The notes beneath the pieces were generated by a model. That model saw only the letters and a list, made by a program, of their open reading frames with translations. It did no database searches and was not told the DNA's origin. A DNA stretch of 64,000 bases from Algibacter sp. L3A6 (GTDB lineage: Bacteria; Bacteroidota; Bacteroidia; Flavobacteriales; Flavobacteriaceae), in assembly GCF_009796825.1 (NCBI RefSeq), contig NZ_CP047030.1:4338501-4402500 (forward strand), in the 5' to 3' direction. The translations under genes were made by a program, and so were the position numbers. This document shows, piece by piece, positions 26,617 through 38,000 of the stretch. Position 1 is the first letter of the stretch, and every line of letters starts with the position of its first letter.

Positions 26617-28190
26617 CTACTTAAACGCAAAATTAGCTTGTGGCCAATCAATAGTTATTTCATCATTTTCTAGAATTTCACCTTGTGTTGTTCGTCCTTC
26701 TTTAATTTGTTTAATCAATAAAGCTTTTAACAATTCTACTTGCTCTGGATGGCTTTCAGCTACATTTACTTTTTCGGCCACATCAGTTTTTAAATTGTAT
26801 AAAATAACCTCTAGAAGTATCTTTCCTTTTTTATCTGGTTACCCCGCAGTATTCACTCCTGAATTAGGATACATCACTAATTTCCAATCCCCTTTTCTAA
26901 TTGCGAAAACACCTGTTTTACTATGATGAATGGTGGCCTCCCGTTTATACTCGCCATTTTTAGTTAATAAAGGCATCATACTAAAACTATCTTCGGCCTC
27001 ATTATCTTTAAAATTGTAGTTTACAATATCTGCACAAGTAGCTATAAAATCCGTTGTACAAATAGTTGCATTAGAAACAGAGTTAGGCGTAATCATTTTT
27101 GGCCATTTAGCAAGAAATGGTACACGATGTCCCCCTTCTAAATAACTTCCTTTTAATCTGCTATAAATATAACTTGGTTTATGTCCTTTTTTTCTTAGTA
27201 ATGGAATATTTGCTGTACTTGAACAACCATTATCACTTGTGAAAATAACAACTGTATTTTCTGCAATACCTTCATCTTTTAATGTTCTAAAAATTTGCCC
27301 CATTAAATCATCAATCATTATAACAAAATCTGCGTATTCGTTTATATCACTAGTTCCCTTCCAAGGCGCTATTGGTAATACGGGATTATGAGAATCAGGT
27401 AAAGGAACATAAACAAAAAATGGGACCTCTGAATTAGCATTATCTTTAATATACGATATGGTCTTATTTACGAAAGTAGGTAATACTTGATCGTGTACAA
27501 AATCATCTAATATATCCCCTTTTATCCAAGAAGAATAAGGATACTCTTGTCGTTTATGTTCTGATGTTTTAGTTGGAATTTGAGTTGCTTTATCATTTTC
27601 CAAATAAACAAAAGGAGGCATATTTAAGGATGCTGGAATTACAAATGAGTAATCGAAACCTAGATTTCGAGGTCCAAACTTTAAAGGTTTGCTATAATCA
27701 ATTTGCGAAAAATCGACTCTATCTTTAAAATGAGAGAAATAGTCATATTCTTTACTCCCATCATTCATTGCCCAATTTAATCCTAAATGCCACTTGCCAA
27801 TATTAGCCGTTTTACACCCATTATTTTTAAGCATTTCTGCAACAGTTAATCTCCCTTCTTTTATTAAAGTTGGCGAATTTTACAATGTTACAAAACTTTT
27901 TAAAGGTGTTCTCCAATTATATCTACCGGTTAAAATACCATATCTGTTTGGTGTACAAACCGACGAAGACGTATGGGCATCTGTAAACTTCATGCCTTCA
28001 CTCCCCATTTTATCAAGATTTGGGGTTGGAATTTTACCATTCTCATTATATATTGTTAAATCGCCTATACCTAAATCATCGGCTAGAATATAAATAATAT
28101 TGGGTTTTTTATGTTGTTATTTTGTGCATTAGAAATCGTTCTTACCAAAGAGAAAAATAATACTAATAGGTATACAGAGCGCTTATTCAT
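26617..28190 (-). pseudogene. S1 sulfatase with three lesions
   Basis: It starts ATG 28190 with signal peptide MNKRSVYLLVLFFSLVRTIS. Lesion 1 is a frameshift near 28105 just before NIIYILADDLGIGDL. The activation site reads CTPNR, where CxPSR/CxPTR is usual. Lesion 2 is a stop at about 27883 (SFVTL-stop-NSPTL). A long intact frame (26839-27834) follows with NIGKWHLG and FTSDNGCSS. Lesion 3 is a stop at 26839 within the C-terminus, after which the same frame continues to 26617 (EGRTTQGEIL). It is closely related to the sulfatase at 46781-48319 and to the fragment at 9269-9649. Confidence 0.88.
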
Positions 28191-28226
28191 ATTAATGTAT
28201 TTAGACTGTTCTATAATTAAATACTT

Positions 28227-29711
28227 TTACTGTTTATTTTCAAAATCAATCTTGACCAAATCAGGTAAAGTAGTCACAACACTTTCGTCAAGTATAATTT
28301 CTAAACGACGATTCTTTATACTATAATTAAAGGATAAACCACCTTTTGTTCTTAATAAACTTACCGCTATAGGTTTATCCACATCATCAATTAGAATTTT
28401 ATTTTCAGCATCTGGCAAGCTATAATAGATGTTTCCTTTTACCGTTGTTAAGTTTTGTGTTTTATCCAAAGTAGGGAGAGGCGCTTTTAAATCAACATTG
28501 TAAGTTGCTTCACGTGAATGTTTCATCCATGATTCCATTTCATTACAGACTTCATAAAACCAGTCCATCATTTCTCCGTTTCCTTTTGGAGGAACATTTA
28601 CCAATAAATTCCCTCCTAAAGCTCTACATCTAATTAGTTCTGTTAGTAATTTATTTGTGTCCCAATGATTGGTTTCACATGTTATACCGTAATGCCAATT
28701 TGGGGTAAATGTGTTTTCTGATTTTACACACATTTCCCACCACCAATTGGTCTGATTTACTACTTTAAGATTATTACTTTTACCATGACCCAATCCTTCT
28801 GGTGTAGCAATATTACCTCTAGCAACAAAAATATTTGGTTGCATTTTTTTTAATTCATCTGCATCTACAGCAACATTTCCATCCCACCACATAACATCAA
28901 TTGGTCCGTAGTCATTCATTAATTCTTTTACTTGATTTCTGGATTCCTCCCGCTCTCCTTTAATCATTTCTTTTGTGCGTTTGGGGATTCTATCTACTTT
29001 TTCATGCTTGTAATTGATCGTATATGTGTTCGTTTTTGGGTGTTCAAATTCTTTGTTTTTATGGGTGTAATGCCAGTTAGGACCAGAATAATAGAACCCT
29101 ACTTTTATATTATTTGCTCTACAAGCTTGAACATAATCTTTTACCAAATCTCTTCCGTGCATTTTATCTCCCGTATCCCAATCTCCATATTTACTGGGCC
29201 ATAAAGCATAACCATCATGGTGTCTGGTTGTAAATACAGCATATCCAAAACCAGATTTTGAAGCAGCTTTTAACCATTTATTAGGATCGTATTTATCCGG
29301 ATTCCAAGTATCTGCAACAGCGAACATTTTTGTAGCAGGTTCCATATAACGCCCTGCCTTTTCCTTTTTCTCACTCCATTGTATTGCCCAAGCATCTCCT
29401 GTATTCGCATTGGCGCTTGGTAAGCCCCAATGAAGAAATATGCCTAAACCTGATTTCCTGAACCATCCCCATTCTGGATGTTCAGCATCAATAATAACTT
29501 TTTTGGCTGTTAATTTACCGTGTAAATTTTGATTAGCCCATACTCTAAGCTCTTCTGGAGTTCTATTTTGCCAAGGCTTTTCTTCAGAATTTTTATTTTC
29601 ATGATTATTTACAGAAAAAGGATCTTCTGCTAATTTATCTTTTTGTGCATTTAACAAAGCACAAACTAAAAACAGTATAATAAACATTGCCTTTTGTAGC
29701 GTTTTCATCAC
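28227..29711 (-). CDS. GH29 alpha-L-fucosidase, exported (494 aa)
   Basis: GH29 motifs: GLGIFLHWG, FTTRHHDGYALW, KVGFYYSGPNWHY, DVMWWDGN (nucleophile Asp), and GGNLLVNVPPKGNGE. The signal peptide is MMKTLQKAMFIILFLVCALLNA. It resembles the fucosidase at 19306-20745 in layout (single catalytic domain and short beta domain) but is AT-rich like its neighbours. It lies 19 bp after the 626-aa GH29 gene, in the long minus-strand unit that starts at 34669. It should release terminal fucose from imported oligosaccharides in the periplasm; linkage preference is unknown. Confidence 0.93.
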   Translation of the reverse strand: MMKTLQKAMFIILFLVCALLNAQKDKLAEDPFSVNNHENKNSEEKPWQNRTPEELRVWANQNLHGKLTAKKVIIDAEHPEWGWFRKSGLGIFLHWGLPSANANTGDAWAIQWSEKKEKAGRYMEPATKMFAVADTWNPDKYDPNKWLKAASKSGFGYAVFTTRHHDGYALWPSKYGDWDTGDKMHGRDLVKDYVQACRANNIKVGFYYSGPNWHYTHKNKEFEHPKTNTYTINYKHEKVDRIPKRTKEMIKGEREESRNQVKELMNDYGPIDVMWWDGNVAVDADELKKMQPNIFVARGNIATPEGLGHGKSNNLKVVNQTNWWWEMCVKSENTFTPNWHYGITCETNHWDTNKLLTELIRCRALGGNLLVNVPPKGNGEMMDWFYEVCNEMESWMKHSREATYNVDLKAPLPTLDKTQNLTTVKGNIYYSLPDAENKILIDDVDKPIAVSLLRTKGGLSFNYSIKNRRLEIILDESVVTTLPDLVKIDFENKQ

Positions 29712-29730
29712 TTTTGTCTTCTTTCTTTAA

Positions 29731-31611
29731 TCAAAATGGTTTAGATTCAAATTCTGCTTTTACAACAAATCCATTTTTATTAGTTTCTATACCATCTAGA
29801 TTAACTTCAAGCCCTGAGTCTGATTGTTTCCATTCAACTTGTTTTTCGCTTCCAAGAATTCTAACCGTCTTAATTGCTCCTTTCGTATTATTTAAAGAAC
29901 GAATCAATATTTTATTTGATGCGGCAACAAGTGAAATCGCATATACATTATTTTGCTTAGCAGTAAACCAAAAATCTTTTGATGTAAACGTTTTTTTGAA
30001 ACCTTTGGCAGCTCTATGGCCAGTGCCATCCAAAAGGGTTTCTTCTTGTCCTTCATTTGGGATTTCCCAACGTGATGTTCCATACACCGCTTCGCTGTTG
30101 ATTTGTATCCATTCTCCCATTTCACGGAGGCCATTTGCACTTGTTTCTGGAACATGCCCAGTACCATCGGGTCCAATATTTAAAAGATAATTACCACCCT
30201 TGGACATGATATCTACAAAATAGTATAAAAGTTCTTTTGCGCTTTTCCAGTCATGGTCATATGATTTGTATCCCCAAGAATTATTTGTAGTACCACAGGT
30301 CTCCCAATATTTATCTAAAGTTTCATCTGCAGAAGGAATCTTATTATCTCCTGCATCTAAATAATCCCCAAACTCCCAGCCAACTCTTCTGTTTACCAAA
30401 ACATTTGGATTCGTGTCATAAACAAGTTTATAAAACTTGAACGATTGCTCTTCAGTAGTAAAACCTTCCCCATCAAACCAAATTAATTTAAGTTTTGGTA
30501 ATAATCCTAAAAGCTCTTTTATTTGTGGATAAGCTTTTGATTCATAATATTCTGCATGTGTATTAGGACTTGGATCCCATAAGTTTTTACCTGATGGGTG
30601 CGTAAAAACACCTAAAGAATCATTGATTTTCTTAACATTTGAGTAATTACCATCTGTACCATCATTCCAATCATTTCCATGTGAATAATACACCCCAAAA
30701 TCTATACCTTCATTTAGACAAGCTTCATATAATTCCTTGACGGCATCTGCTTTATAAGGTGTTGCATCTACCATATCGTAATCTGAACTCTTTGAATCAA
30801 ACAACGCGAAGCCATCATGATGCTTTGAAGTAATTACTACATATTTCATACCTGCATCTTTAGCAAGTTTTGCGATGTTTTGTGCAAAAGACTTATCTGG
30901 GTTAAACGTTTTAGCCAATGTTGCATATTCATCTCTTGGAATTCGAAATGCATACATAAGCCATTCTGCAACTTTAGGACCTGGATAAGGCGCTGCATTA
31001 ATTCTAGTTCCTTTCCAAACACCTCCCGCTTGAGAATATAAACCCCAATGTATAAACATCCCAAACTTTGCTTCTTTAAACCAATCTAAAGCTTCTTGTT
31101 TCTCTGGTGTTTGATGCATTTTCAACCATTTATTATGGTGCTTACCTGTTCCTATCGGGTTTCGGAAATTGGGAACAATTCTAATTTGTTCAAAATCAGC
31201 GGGGGTCTCAATGGTCAGTATATATTTACCTTTTTTACTGAATTTTATAGTTTTCTTAAACTCAGAAACTAATTCATTTTTGTAAGTTCTGTAACTACTT
31301 CCTTTGAAAGACTCTTCAATTTCTTGTTCATCTACATTTACTTTTACCGTTTCTAAATCTTCAGAAAGCTCGTTAGTAAAAATGACTTGAACGTTATACA
31401 TAACAGGGTACTCAACTTCAAACTTCCAAGAATAAGAATTGCCATCTTTTACAGCGTCCGTTTTATTAAGCAATATCCATTTACTAGTTTGGTCGAATGA
31501 CTCCTCAACGGGTTCACTAATTTGAAGCGTTTCTGATGCTTTTTTACATGAGTTCAAACCAAATAAAAACATGATACAAACATAGATAACCCCTTTTTTA
31601 AATTTTTTCAT
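29731..31611 (-). CDS. GH29 alpha-L-fucosidase lipoprotein (626 aa)
   Basis: A lipoprotein signal (MFLFGLNSC) is followed by an extra N-terminal beta-sandwich domain (about 30-155, with KKGKYILTIETPADFEQIRI) before the GH29 barrel: FGMFIHWGLYSQAGG, ITSKHHDGFALFDS, FGVYYSHGNDW, LIWFDGEG (nucleophile Asp), and GGNYLLNIGPDGTG. A C-terminal beta domain closes the protein. The extra N-terminal domain is larger than in a minimal GH29 and may bind glycan. It is membrane-anchored, in the periplasm or at the surface. It belongs to the long unit driven from 34762. Confidence 0.92.
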   Translation of the reverse strand: MKKFKKGVIYVCIMFLFGLNSCKKASETLQISEPVEESFDQTSKWILLNKTDAVKDGNSYSWKFEVEYPVMYNVQVIFTNELSEDLETVKVNVDEQEIEESFKGSSYRTYKNELVSEFKKTIKFSKKGKYILTIETPADFEQIRIVPNFRNPIGTGKHHNKWLKMHQTPEKQEALDWFKEAKFGMFIHWGLYSQAGGVWKGTRINAAPYPGPKVAEWLMYAFRIPRDEYATLAKTFNPDKSFAQNIAKLAKDAGMKYVVITSKHHDGFALFDSKSSDYDMVDATPYKADAVKELYEACLNEGIDFGVYYSHGNDWNDGTDGNYSNVKKINDSLGVFTHPSGKNLWDPSPNTHAEYYESKAYPQIKELLGLLPKLKLIWFDGEGFTTEEQSFKFYKLVYDTNPNVLVNRRVGWEFGDYLDAGDNKIPSADETLDKYWETCGTTNNSWGYKSYDHDWKSAKELLYYFVDIMSKGGNYLLNIGPDGTGHVPETSANGLREMGEWIQINSEAVYGTSRWEIPNEGQEETLLDGTGHRAAKGFKKTFTSKDFWFTAKQNNVYAISLVAASNKILIRSLNNTKGAIKTVRILGSEKQVEWKQSDSGLEVNLDGIETNKNGFVVKAEFESKPF

Positions 31612-31716
31612 AAATATTATAATTGATAAATAATTCTAAAATGTTATATTAATTACGCCCTCTAAAAGTCTTTAAAAAAACTTATTTATAACTCCAGAAG
31701 GGAATTCCCTGTTCTT

Positions 31717-31839
31717 TTAATTGATTTTTATAGCGGGTTCTTCCTCTAGTTCTTGGTTTAATTCATCTTCAGTATTTTGACAAGAACAAAAAAACACTAA
31801 TACTCCTAACACTAATAAAATCGAGTGTTTTTTTATCAT
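31717..31839 (-). pseudogene. Lipoprotein signal-peptide remnant (40 codons)
   Basis: MIKKHSILLVLGVLVFFCSC is a good lipoprotein signal, but the frame stops after only 40 codons (ATG 31839, stop 31717-31719). In another frame the end reads YKNQLKEQGIPFWSYK, which could be the tail of a sulfatase. This is probably what remains of a gene after an internal deletion. The rest of 31612-31962 holds no gene. Confidence 0.5.
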
Positions 31840-31962
31840 AATTAATGATGTTTGTCTTCTAATGTTCAATAGTTACTTTTCACTTTATGTTATTACTTTA
31901 TATGGACACTCAAGTCTTTTCAAAAAGGGCTTTATTATGTTTTCTATTCAAAAACTAACTAA

Positions 31963-33138
31963 TTACTTCCACTGTAATTTGGCTTTTTTATTTTTAATAT
32001 CTAGCCATACATCAACATGTTCAAAAGCTCTAGTATAGACGTATCCCTCTTTTTTGGCCGCTCCCCTAGGTGCTCCTAATTTTTTCTCATATTGCGGAAA
32101 TGTTTTTAACCATACTCCAGAAGCTTTACTGTTATAGCCATCATGTGGATAGACGTAACTATATTTCTCAGCACAAACTAAAAAAATGGCAAGTAAATAA
32201 TCTATACGCTCATTCAAGTTCTCACTAGAATCTAAAGATTCCCTAACGTCATCCATTCCAACTTGAGCGCCATCAAGAGCCTCCCCTATTCCTAAAGACA
32301 TGGCTATTACTTTTCCTTCTCTAGCGGTTTTTTGAACCGCCTCAATACCCTTAGCCAAATACTCCTCATAAGTCATACCAAAGTTTTCATGTTCAAAGCC
32401 TTCAATATAAGATCCACTAAAAAATTTTAAGTATTCCCTACCTACATCTTCAAATTCTGGTCGTACTCTTAATATATTAGCTATTAACAAATTATCTTTT
32501 CCTAATCTTGAATTTAACTGCTCCATCATAGTTAAGTAGCCAGACTCTATCACCTTTTGTTTTTCTACTCCAACTCGACTGTTAAAGAACCCAGGAACCA
32601 ATACTTTAATATTTGCATCCATAAACAAACCATCAATAACAGGGTTACTAGTGACCTTAGTTACGTGGTCTAACCAATATGAACGCACATATTCTTGTGA
32701 AAGATCAAAAAAACCAGTTCTACCATTTGGCATTAAAGCTTTCTTTCCTGCATCATTAACTAACAGAGCTTCTGGGTGTTTTTTTAAGAACAACTCATCT
32801 TCTTTATAGGAACCCCAATTGATCACAACATTTTTATAATACAATATCTTAGTAGTTGGGCTAATTTTTTTAACTGCCATTGCAGCTTCAATAGTACCTG
32901 CTTCAGAAGCCCCATAGGCTTGACTTCCTGTTGTTTTCTCAAAAGTAACCAACGGGTGCTTGGCTAAGTATTTAATCTCCTTTTTTGTAAATGCTGTGTT
33001 TTTACGCACGTGCATATATAATGGCATTTTATCCCAAGAAAACTCTGGAAGGTTCTCATTCAACCTTATGTTTTGAGACCTGATAGGTGCGACAAAAATA
33101 AATGTTATTATAAAAAAAAAGATAGTATTATATTTCAT
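31963..33138 (-). CDS. GH168-like putative endo-fucanase (391 aa)
   Basis: A signal peptide (MKYNTIFFFIITFIFVAPIRS) is followed by one barrel domain related to the proteins at 41923-43065, 52120-52797 and 53810-55027 (shared PEFSWDKMPLY opening, ILYYKN strand, GLFMDAN with Asp174, SYIEGFEHEN with a Glu at about 249, and C-terminal KKEGYVYTRAFEHVDVWLD). These proteins resemble GHL15-type putative glycosidases and, in the spacing of the conserved Asp and Glu in the other copies, the GH168 endo-1,3-fucanase family. That assignment is from memory of the family and is tentative. It lies 7 bp after the GH29-like gene at 33146, so the two are co-transcribed. Confidence 0.7.
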   Translation of the reverse strand: MKYNTIFFFIITFIFVAPIRSQNIRLNENLPEFSWDKMPLYMHVRKNTAFTKKEIKYLAKHPLVTFEKTTGSQAYGASEAGTIEAAMAVKKISPTTKILYYKNVVINWGSYKEDELFLKKHPEALLVNDAGKKALMPNGRTGFFDLSQEYVRSYWLDHVTKVTSNPVIDGLFMDANIKVLVPGFFNSRVGVEKQKVIESGYLTMMEQLNSRLGKDNLLIANILRVRPEFEDVGREYLKFFSGSYIEGFEHENFGMTYEEYLAKGIEAVQKTAREGKVIAMSLGIGEALDGAQVGMDDVRESLDSSENLNERIDYLLAIFLVCAEKYSYVYPHDGYNSKASGVWLKTFPQYEKKLGAPRGAAKKEGYVYTRAFEHVDVWLDIKNKKAKLQWK

Positions 33139-33145
33139 AAATGAA

Positions 33146-34669
33146 TTATTGTACTGTTATTTTAAATCCTATAGCAGGTTGTATAGGTGCATTTTTAGGA
33201 CATTTTATTTTTAATCCTTCCACAGATTGTGTCCAAGTTATTTTCTCATCACTTCCAAGCAATTCTATGTTCTTTATTTCTTTAAGCAAATTACCTTTAC
33301 TCTTTAATGTTTCAATTAAAATATCCTCGGTTGGTCTTGCTAGAACAAAAGCGTAAATATTTTCGTTCTTGGTAGTGAATCGAATATCTTTAGATAAGTA
33401 TTCTTTTAAATTCTCTCCGGTTCTCCTAGTTACAATTTCCAATGGTCCTTCACCATTTACTTCCCAAGGCCTCGTGCCATATATACCTTCGCCATTAATT
33501 TTAATCCAATCCCCAAAAGCACGCAACATTTTAGCTTGAGTATCTGGTAATGTCCCATCCCCCTTAAGGGCTACATTAATCATCACTACTCCATTTTTAC
33601 TTATAGCGTCCACTGCATTGCCAATTAATACAGGAATACTCATTCTAGTTTTAGCTTGTTTTCTATAAAACCAATTCCCAGAAAGATCTGTAGCCCACAT
33701 CCAAGGATGATCTTGTGTTTGGCCAAACATCCCGCGTTCTAAATTATAGGTAAATGCCGCTTTGTCCATTTTAGAATTCTTAAATGATAATACCGTGGTT
33801 TGCTTTCCATTATTTTCAGATAAATCCTTGTTAAGGAAATCAGAAAAAAGTTTAACACCCAAACCTTTTCCTGTTTTTATTGATGGATAAGGTGAATCGT
33901 TATTAAACATATCAGGACTATATTTTTCTATTAAATCCCAACATCTTTTATACCAATGTTCATTCCAACTTTCTTGACTTGAATATTTTTTAGGATCATA
34001 ATCCATATTAAATAACGCCCACTCTGGTGTGTTTGGTTTTTGATATTTACGTGCTGTGTTAAAAAATCGTGGTGACCAATACAAGTGTGTGGATACCCCA
34101 AACTTTAAATCATATTTATAAGCGGCATCTTTCCATTCTTGGATAACATCTCGTTTTGGTCCCATTTTTACTGAATTCCATGCAAAGAATGAATCATACA
34201 TATCAAAATTATCATGATGCGTAGCTACTGGCATAATAAAACGTGCCCCACAATCTTTAAAGAATTTTACCAGTGCTTCTGGCTTCCAATTTTCAGCTTT
34301 AAAATCTTGAATAAATTTTTCATAGCCAAAATTTTCTGGAGTACCATATGTTTTGGTATGCCAATCAGATAAGGTTTGTGTCATATTTAGCTGAACACCT
34401 TTTTCCCCTTCATTTGGACCGTACATTCTTCTTCCGTAATGAGAACCATCATTCGGTCGGTTTTCATCAATTGCAGATGGCACACCCCAATGCATCCAAA
34501 CTCCAATTTTACCATCTTGAAACCATTCTGGAACTTGATAGTTTTGAGCCATCGATTCCCAATTGGCCTCAATTTTATTATACCCAATTGAAGCTTGTTC
34601 TTTTTGACTAAAACAAATAAATGTTGGAACAAATAAAAAACCAAATATTAAGAGTTTAAATTTGAACAT
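33146..34669 (-). CDS. GH29-like protein with unusual active-site region (507 aa)
   Basis: Signal peptide (1-21). GH29 features: KIGVWMHWGVPSA, MPVATHHDNFDMYDS, KFGVSTHLYWSP, and GVVMINVALKGDGTLPD (in place of GGNLLxNVxPxxxG). The stretch expected to hold the nucleophile (usually WFDG) reads YSPDMFNNDSPYP, so the Asp is displaced by one position or the site is remodelled. This points to a divergent subfamily, possibly with a different substrate or a binding role. It is the first gene of the long minus-strand unit and has a shared promoter box. Confidence 0.82.
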   Translation of the reverse strand: MFKFKLLIFGFLFVPTFICFSQKEQASIGYNKIEANWESMAQNYQVPEWFQDGKIGVWMHWGVPSAIDENRPNDGSHYGRRMYGPNEGEKGVQLNMTQTLSDWHTKTYGTPENFGYEKFIQDFKAENWKPEALVKFFKDCGARFIMPVATHHDNFDMYDSFFAWNSVKMGPKRDVIQEWKDAAYKYDLKFGVSTHLYWSPRFFNTARKYQKPNTPEWALFNMDYDPKKYSSQESWNEHWYKRCWDLIEKYSPDMFNNDSPYPSIKTGKGLGVKLFSDFLNKDLSENNGKQTTVLSFKNSKMDKAAFTYNLERGMFGQTQDHPWMWATDLSGNWFYRKQAKTRMSIPVLIGNAVDAISKNGVVMINVALKGDGTLPDTQAKMLRAFGDWIKINGEGIYGTRPWEVNGEGPLEIVTRRTGENLKEYLSKDIRFTTKNENIYAFVLARPTEDILIETLKSKGNLLKEIKNIELLGSDEKITWTQSVEGLKIKCPKNAPIQPAIGFKITVQ

Positions 34670-34693
34670 ATGACATAAGTATTATTTATAATG

Positions 34694-34762
34694 TAAACTT
34701 AACATCAAACAACAGAAACCCTTTTCTCTTATTAATCAAAAACATGCTCTAATTGACCAAAA
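34694..34762 (-). promoter_or_regulatory. Shared PUL promoter box for the 34669-24146 unit
   Basis: Towards the gene: GAGCAT, then GAGAAA exactly 21 bp on, 20-21 bp, then TAAGTTTA (34694-34701), one mismatch from TAnnTTTG, with the ATG at 34669. It is divergent from the SusC promoter. Confidence 0.7.
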
Positions 34763-34911
34763 CAAAAAATAAAGTCTTCTATTATTAAAAAAAACACCAT
34801 AAAGTTCTAATGTTTTTTTTTATTATAAGCTAAGTTAATAGAAATCGAATTCTGCCGAAAAGAATGAAATAATTAAAAAGCACAAACATACAAATAGCAG
34901 GCTTTTTTGTT

Positions 34912-34982
34912 CCATTTGACTAAAATGAGCAAAGATTTGGTTGATTAAAGAAAAGCTTTATCTTAATCTGCATATAGTTTTG
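34912..34982 (+). promoter_or_regulatory. Shared PUL promoter box upstream of SusC
   Basis: TGACTAAAATGAGCAAAG holds the first half-site (GAGCAA); the second (GATTAAAGAAAA) follows 21 bp later, then 20 bp and a perfect TAnnTTTG (TAGTTTTG, 34975-34982), 28 bp before the ATG at 35011. This is the best-conserved member of the set. Confidence 0.8.
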
Positions 34983-35010
34983 TTCTAACTAATTATAACT
35001 AAATTAAAAT

Positions 35011-38000
35011 ATGAAAAAATTACTAAGTATTTTTCTTATTACGTTAACATTTCAGGCTTTCTCACAAGAGAAAAGTATTTCTGGAAGCGTAAAAGATGAA
35101 GCAGGAATGCCCTTATTAGGTGTTACCGTATTAATTAAAGGTGTCGCTAAAGGCACTGTAACAGATTTTGATGGTGATTACAACTTAAGATCCAAAACTG
35201 GTGATGTTTTGATCTTTTCCTATTTAGGTACAGATACAAAAGAAATAACTGTAGGAGATCAAAATATTATTAATGTTGTACTTATAAAAGCAGACCAAAC
35301 ACTTGATGAAGTGGTGGTTGTAGGTTATGGTACTGTTAAAAAAAGTGATTTAACGGGGTCTGTTTCCTCTATAAAAGCAGAAGAAATTACAAAAACTGGA
35401 GCTATTGGTATTGAACAAGCATTAGCCGGTAGAGCAGCAGGTGTAGTTGTAAATCAAGCTTCAGGTGCTCCAGGTTCAGGGGCTTCTGTTAGGATAAGAG
35501 GGATTAGTTCTTTAAGTGGTAGTGACCCTTTGTATGTTATTGATGGAATTCCAATGGAAAATGAATCAGCATCAGGTTTGGGCTCAACTGATTTAGAGAG
35601 TGCTTCAATTAGTCCTTTGTCAATGATAAATCCTTCGGATATTCAATCTATAGAGATTCTTAAAGATGCATCTTCAACTGCTATTTATGGATCTAGAGGT
35701 GCTAATGGAGTGATTTTAATTACAACTAAAACAGGAGTATCAGGAAAAGGAGTGATTACTGTAGATCACGATTATTCTCTTATGGAGGTGTCTAATTATA
35801 TTAATTTATTAGATGCTAATGATTACACATTATTATCTTATGAAGCAGATATAAATGCAGGAAGAGTTAATTTAAATACTCTTGCTAGATTAGATTCGGC
35901 TCGTGCAGGACAGTTAGAAACAACAGATTGGCAAAAGGAAATTATGCAAACTGCAACTTCATCTAACACAAATATTGGTTTTAGTGGAGGGAATAAAGAT
36001 TTAAAATACTTAATTTCTACTAATATCTTGGATAGTAAAGGAATTGTTGAAAAAACAGATTATAACCGTATTTCAAATAGAGTAAATTTAACTGCAAATA
36101 TTTCAGATAAAGTTAAAGTAGTTACTACACTTAATTATTCGCATGTAACGTCTAACCAAAGATCTATTAGTACAGGTGTTACGGGTAGTAATAACCAGCA
36201 AGGAGCTGTGAGTGCCGTTATTAGAGCGCTTAGGTCAGCTCCAACTCTTAATATAAATGCAGAAGATGATGAAGATGGTTTTGATTTGTTTAGTCCTGTA
36301 ATAGCACTTGAGGCAAATGAATTTAATAATTTGTTGACTCAGTTTAGAGGGAATATAAGTTTACAGTACAAACTTTCGAAAAAGTGGTCTCTAAAAACAG
36401 ATTTGTCACATCAGAATAGAAACACGGCTCAACGTTATTATCAATATGATATTTTGCCCGAAGCCTATTCTTCAGGAGGAATAGCGAGAACTAGAGATTC
36501 AAGATACACAAGATCGACAATTACCAATACAATAAATTACCGAGAAAGAATAGGGAAACATGTTATTAGCGCTCTTATTGGGCAATCATTAGAGACTTCA
36601 GAAAGTGAGGCTATATCAATATCAAATGCTGGTTTTGCAAATGATTTATTAACGTATTACGCTCCAAATACTGCCACATTTTACGATCCCGATCAATTTT
36701 CTTATACAAAAAATAATTTATCATCTTGGTTTGGTCGACTAAATTATAACTATCAAGGGAAATACCTGTTAACTTTAACAGGTAGATATGAAGGATCTTC
36801 TAAATTTGCAGCAAATAATAAATGGGGTTTTTTCCCTGCAGCAGCTATAGCCTATAATCTTTCTAAAGAAAATTTCATAAAAGATATTAGTGCTATTTCT
36901 GAATTAAAATTACGTGCAAGTTATGGGCTTTCAGGAAATCAGGTAATACCAGCATATGGATCTTTAGATCAGTATGCTGCAGGTCAAACAGGGTTTGATG
37001 AGACATTGACTACTTATTTTGCAGCAAATCAATTACCTAATGACGATTTAACATGGGAGACAACAGCTCAATTAGATTTAGGACTTGATTTTGGTATTTT
37101 TAATAATAAGTTCACAGGAAGTGTAGATTATTATCAAAAAGTAACAGATGATTTGTTGTTTAATACCAATCCTATTCCTATTCAATCTGGTTTTCAGACC
37201 TATACAGAAAATTTTGGAAGCCTAGAAACAAAAGGTTTTGAAATGAATATAAATGCGCATGTTATTACTAAAAAAGATTTTTTATGGACTATTGGAGCTA
37301 ATTATGCTACAGGGAAGTCTGTGGTAACAGATCTGGCATCAGATTATGTACAAAGTGGTTGGAATCCTGGGTTTATTTCGGGAGGAAGTCAAAGACTAAT
37401 TATAGGGGAAGAAGTAGGAGCTTTTTATGGGTATAAAACTGAAGGAATAGCTCAGTTTGATGATTTTGTAGAGTTTCAAGGTTTAACAAGTGAAGAACAA
37501 ATCAACTTATACAATTCAAACCCTTCAAAAGGAGATTATACTTTTGTTGAAGATTATGATGGCGGGGTTCCTCAGAATACTGAATCTCATAGACCTGGTC
37601 AACAATTATATGACGATCTTGATGGAGATGGATCTTTTACAGAAGCAGATAGACAAATTATTGGTAGAGCACAGCCCAATATTACTTTTGGACTGAATAA
37701 TAATTTTAAAATAGGGGATGTAGATGTTTCCTTCTTTATAGATTCTCAATTAGGAAGAGATGTAACAGCAATTCAGAATACGTATTTGCTATCTTTTGAT
37801 GGTCGACAAGGTTTGGATACCAGATTAGAAAGATGGACTCCAGAAAATCCTAGTACAATCTATCCTAGATTAAATGCTGATACTGGAGAGACTATTTATA
37901 GTGACAGATTTGTAGAAGATGCTTCTTTTGTTAGATTACAAAATTTTACGATTGGATACACGTTTCCTAAAAGTGTTGTAGACAATATGAATATTAGTAA

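Noticed and set aside
34694..34982. A riboswitch or long leader between the divergent promoters
   Set aside because: The region is explained by two promoter boxes back to back; no conserved stem structure was seen.
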